Source: Mesorhizobium sophorae (GTDB taxonomy: Bacteria; Pseudomonadota; Alphaproteobacteria; Rhizobiales; Rhizobiaceae). From it: 64,000 nucleotides of DNA. The stretch is from positions 411,001-475,000 of the forward strand of contig NZ_NNRI01000008.1 of assembly GCF_002270415.1 (NCBI RefSeq), written 5' to 3'. The position numbers and the translations under genes were made by a program. Numbering within the stretch: position 1 is the stretch's first letter; each line of letters opens with the position of its first letter. This document shows positions 61,373 through 64,000 of the stretch, piece by piece. Under the pieces are notes generated by a model. The model was not told where the DNA came from, ran no database searches, and worked only from the letters and a program-made list of their open reading frames with translations.

Positions 61373-61398
61373 AACAGCCCGGGCTTGGCCGGGCTGTT
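61373..61398 (-). terminator. rRNA operon terminator
   Basis: AACAGCCCGG (61373-61382) and CCGGGCTGTT (61389-61398) form a perfect 10-bp stem with a 6-nt loop. On the minus strand it is followed by TTTTTGTG. It lies seven bases beyond the 3' end of tRNA-fMet and ends the rrn transcript. Confidence 0.85.
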
Positions 61399-61404
61399 TT
61401 AATT

Positions 61405-61481
<77 letters not shown>

Positions 61482-61650
61482 TCAACTAGAAGTAAGCGCA
61501 AGCCTACGATAGGGATGGCCTACAGATAGGTAGAAGCCTGACCAAATGAAAGGGCCGCTTACGCGGCCCGTGATCCCGTTGGCGGGCCTGTTCATAAAGA
61601 GAAGATTTCTCTCCATCCGGTTTGGATGTGAGATCAACGTGCGTTTGGCA

Positions 61651-61768
61651 GACCTGGCAGCGACCTACTCTCCCGCGTCTTGAGACGAAGTACCATCAGC
61701 GCTGGAGCGTTTCACGGCCGAGTTCGGAATGGGATCGGGTGCAGCCGCTCCGCCATAACCACCAGGTC
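61651..61768 (-). rRNA. rrf: 5S ribosomal RNA
   Basis: The minus strand reads GACCTGGTGGTTATGGCGG at the 5' end and GAGAGTAGGTCGCTGCCAGG at the 3' end, which pair to close the molecule. The middle has CCCGATCCCATTCCGAACTC, the universal 5S segment. It lies between 23S and tRNA-fMet. Ends are accurate to a few bases. Confidence 0.93.
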
Positions 61769-62039
61769 GGCAAAACGCACGTTGTTCGAGAAGCTTTTGA
61801 GCGAATAGCATTAGTGAGTAGCCAATAGGGATTACCTATTTTTGGCCCGTCTCGGAGCTGTTCGCTGGTCTTTTTTGTGCCTGGCTGTTCTTGGGGTCTG
61901 GCCCTTGGAAGCGAAGCTTCGCAAGGTCGACCGACCGTCGGCGCCGATGCGCCGCACCCACGTAGCGCCGCCCGCAGGGCGGAACAAGCGTGAGTGAGAA
62001 CAAACCATCTGACTTCGTCAGATGGGCATAAGGAATGAG

Positions 62040-64000
<1,961 letters not shown>

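Overview
The window looks like chromosome of a Mesorhizobium-type alphaproteobacterium (Rhizobiales). The evidence is high GC coding sequence, many solute-binding-protein ABC importers beside sugar-acid and polyol enzymes, a complete C-P lyase core, rhizobial palindromic dispersed repeats, and an rRNA operon ending 23S-5S-tRNA-fMet. The genus is inferred from gene content and style, not from a search.

Layout: (1) 1-2.6 kb, a cut-off sugar-binding protein gene divergent from a LacI regulator, with two copies of one operator between them. (2) 2.6-7.5 kb, 6-phosphogluconate dehydrogenase, then a periplasmic copper module (CopC-CopD fusion, YcnI-like protein, PCu(A)C chaperone, DUF2946 protein). 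(3) 7.5-16.5 kb, a sugar locus: a GntR regulator with two winged-helix domains, an altronate-dehydratase-family enzyme, a fucose/threo-aldose dehydrogenase-like aldo-keto reductase, an RbsBAC-type importer and a zinc dehydrogenase. This fits a non-phosphorylative route for L-fucose, D-arabinose or L-galactose. (4) 16.5-28.1 kb, phosphonate use: divergent phnF, then phnG-H-I-(antisense small ORF)-J-K-L, a hexapeptide transferase, a 2H-phosphoesterase-like protein, and phnC-D-E-E. phnM, phnN and phnP are absent. (5) 28.1-35.6 kb, three sugar isomerase/epimerase-like proteins, a Gfo/Idh/MocA dehydrogenase, an enolase-superfamily dehydratase, an FCD-type GntR regulator and a 2-hydroxyacid dehydrogenase. 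(6) 35.7-40.4 kb, a small secreted protein, an amidase, a GFA protein, and an MFS exporter divergent from its likely AraC regulator.

(7) 40.4-47.5 kb, a family-1 solute ABC importer operon with two different full-length ATPases, one small membrane protein and a broken third ATPase gene. (8) 47.9-58.7 kb, a TetR regulator, a UPF0261/TIM-barrel pair matching the two halves of plant Tm-1, a cupin, an M24 peptidase-like protein, an oligopeptide-type importer and an ATC-hydrolase-family protein. (9) 58.8-61.1 kb, an NAD(P)-binding protein, a DsbA-like protein and a LysR regulator. (10) 61.4-64 kb, tRNA-fMet, 5S and the 3' two-thirds of 23S, all on the minus strand.

Three signals stand out. A FadR-type operator, TGGTNNNACCA, recurs upstream of regions 5, 7 and 8. 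Regions 5 and 7 share almost the same promoter-operator and the same ~177-bp spacing to a second site, which suggests that importer 7 feeds enzymes 5 under one GntR regulator. The two ATPases of importer 7 carry complementary defects, predicting one degenerate and one canonical ATP site. The phnG promoter carries a good PHO box, a -10 element and a PhnF-like operator in order, suggesting phosphate-starvation activation plus local repression.
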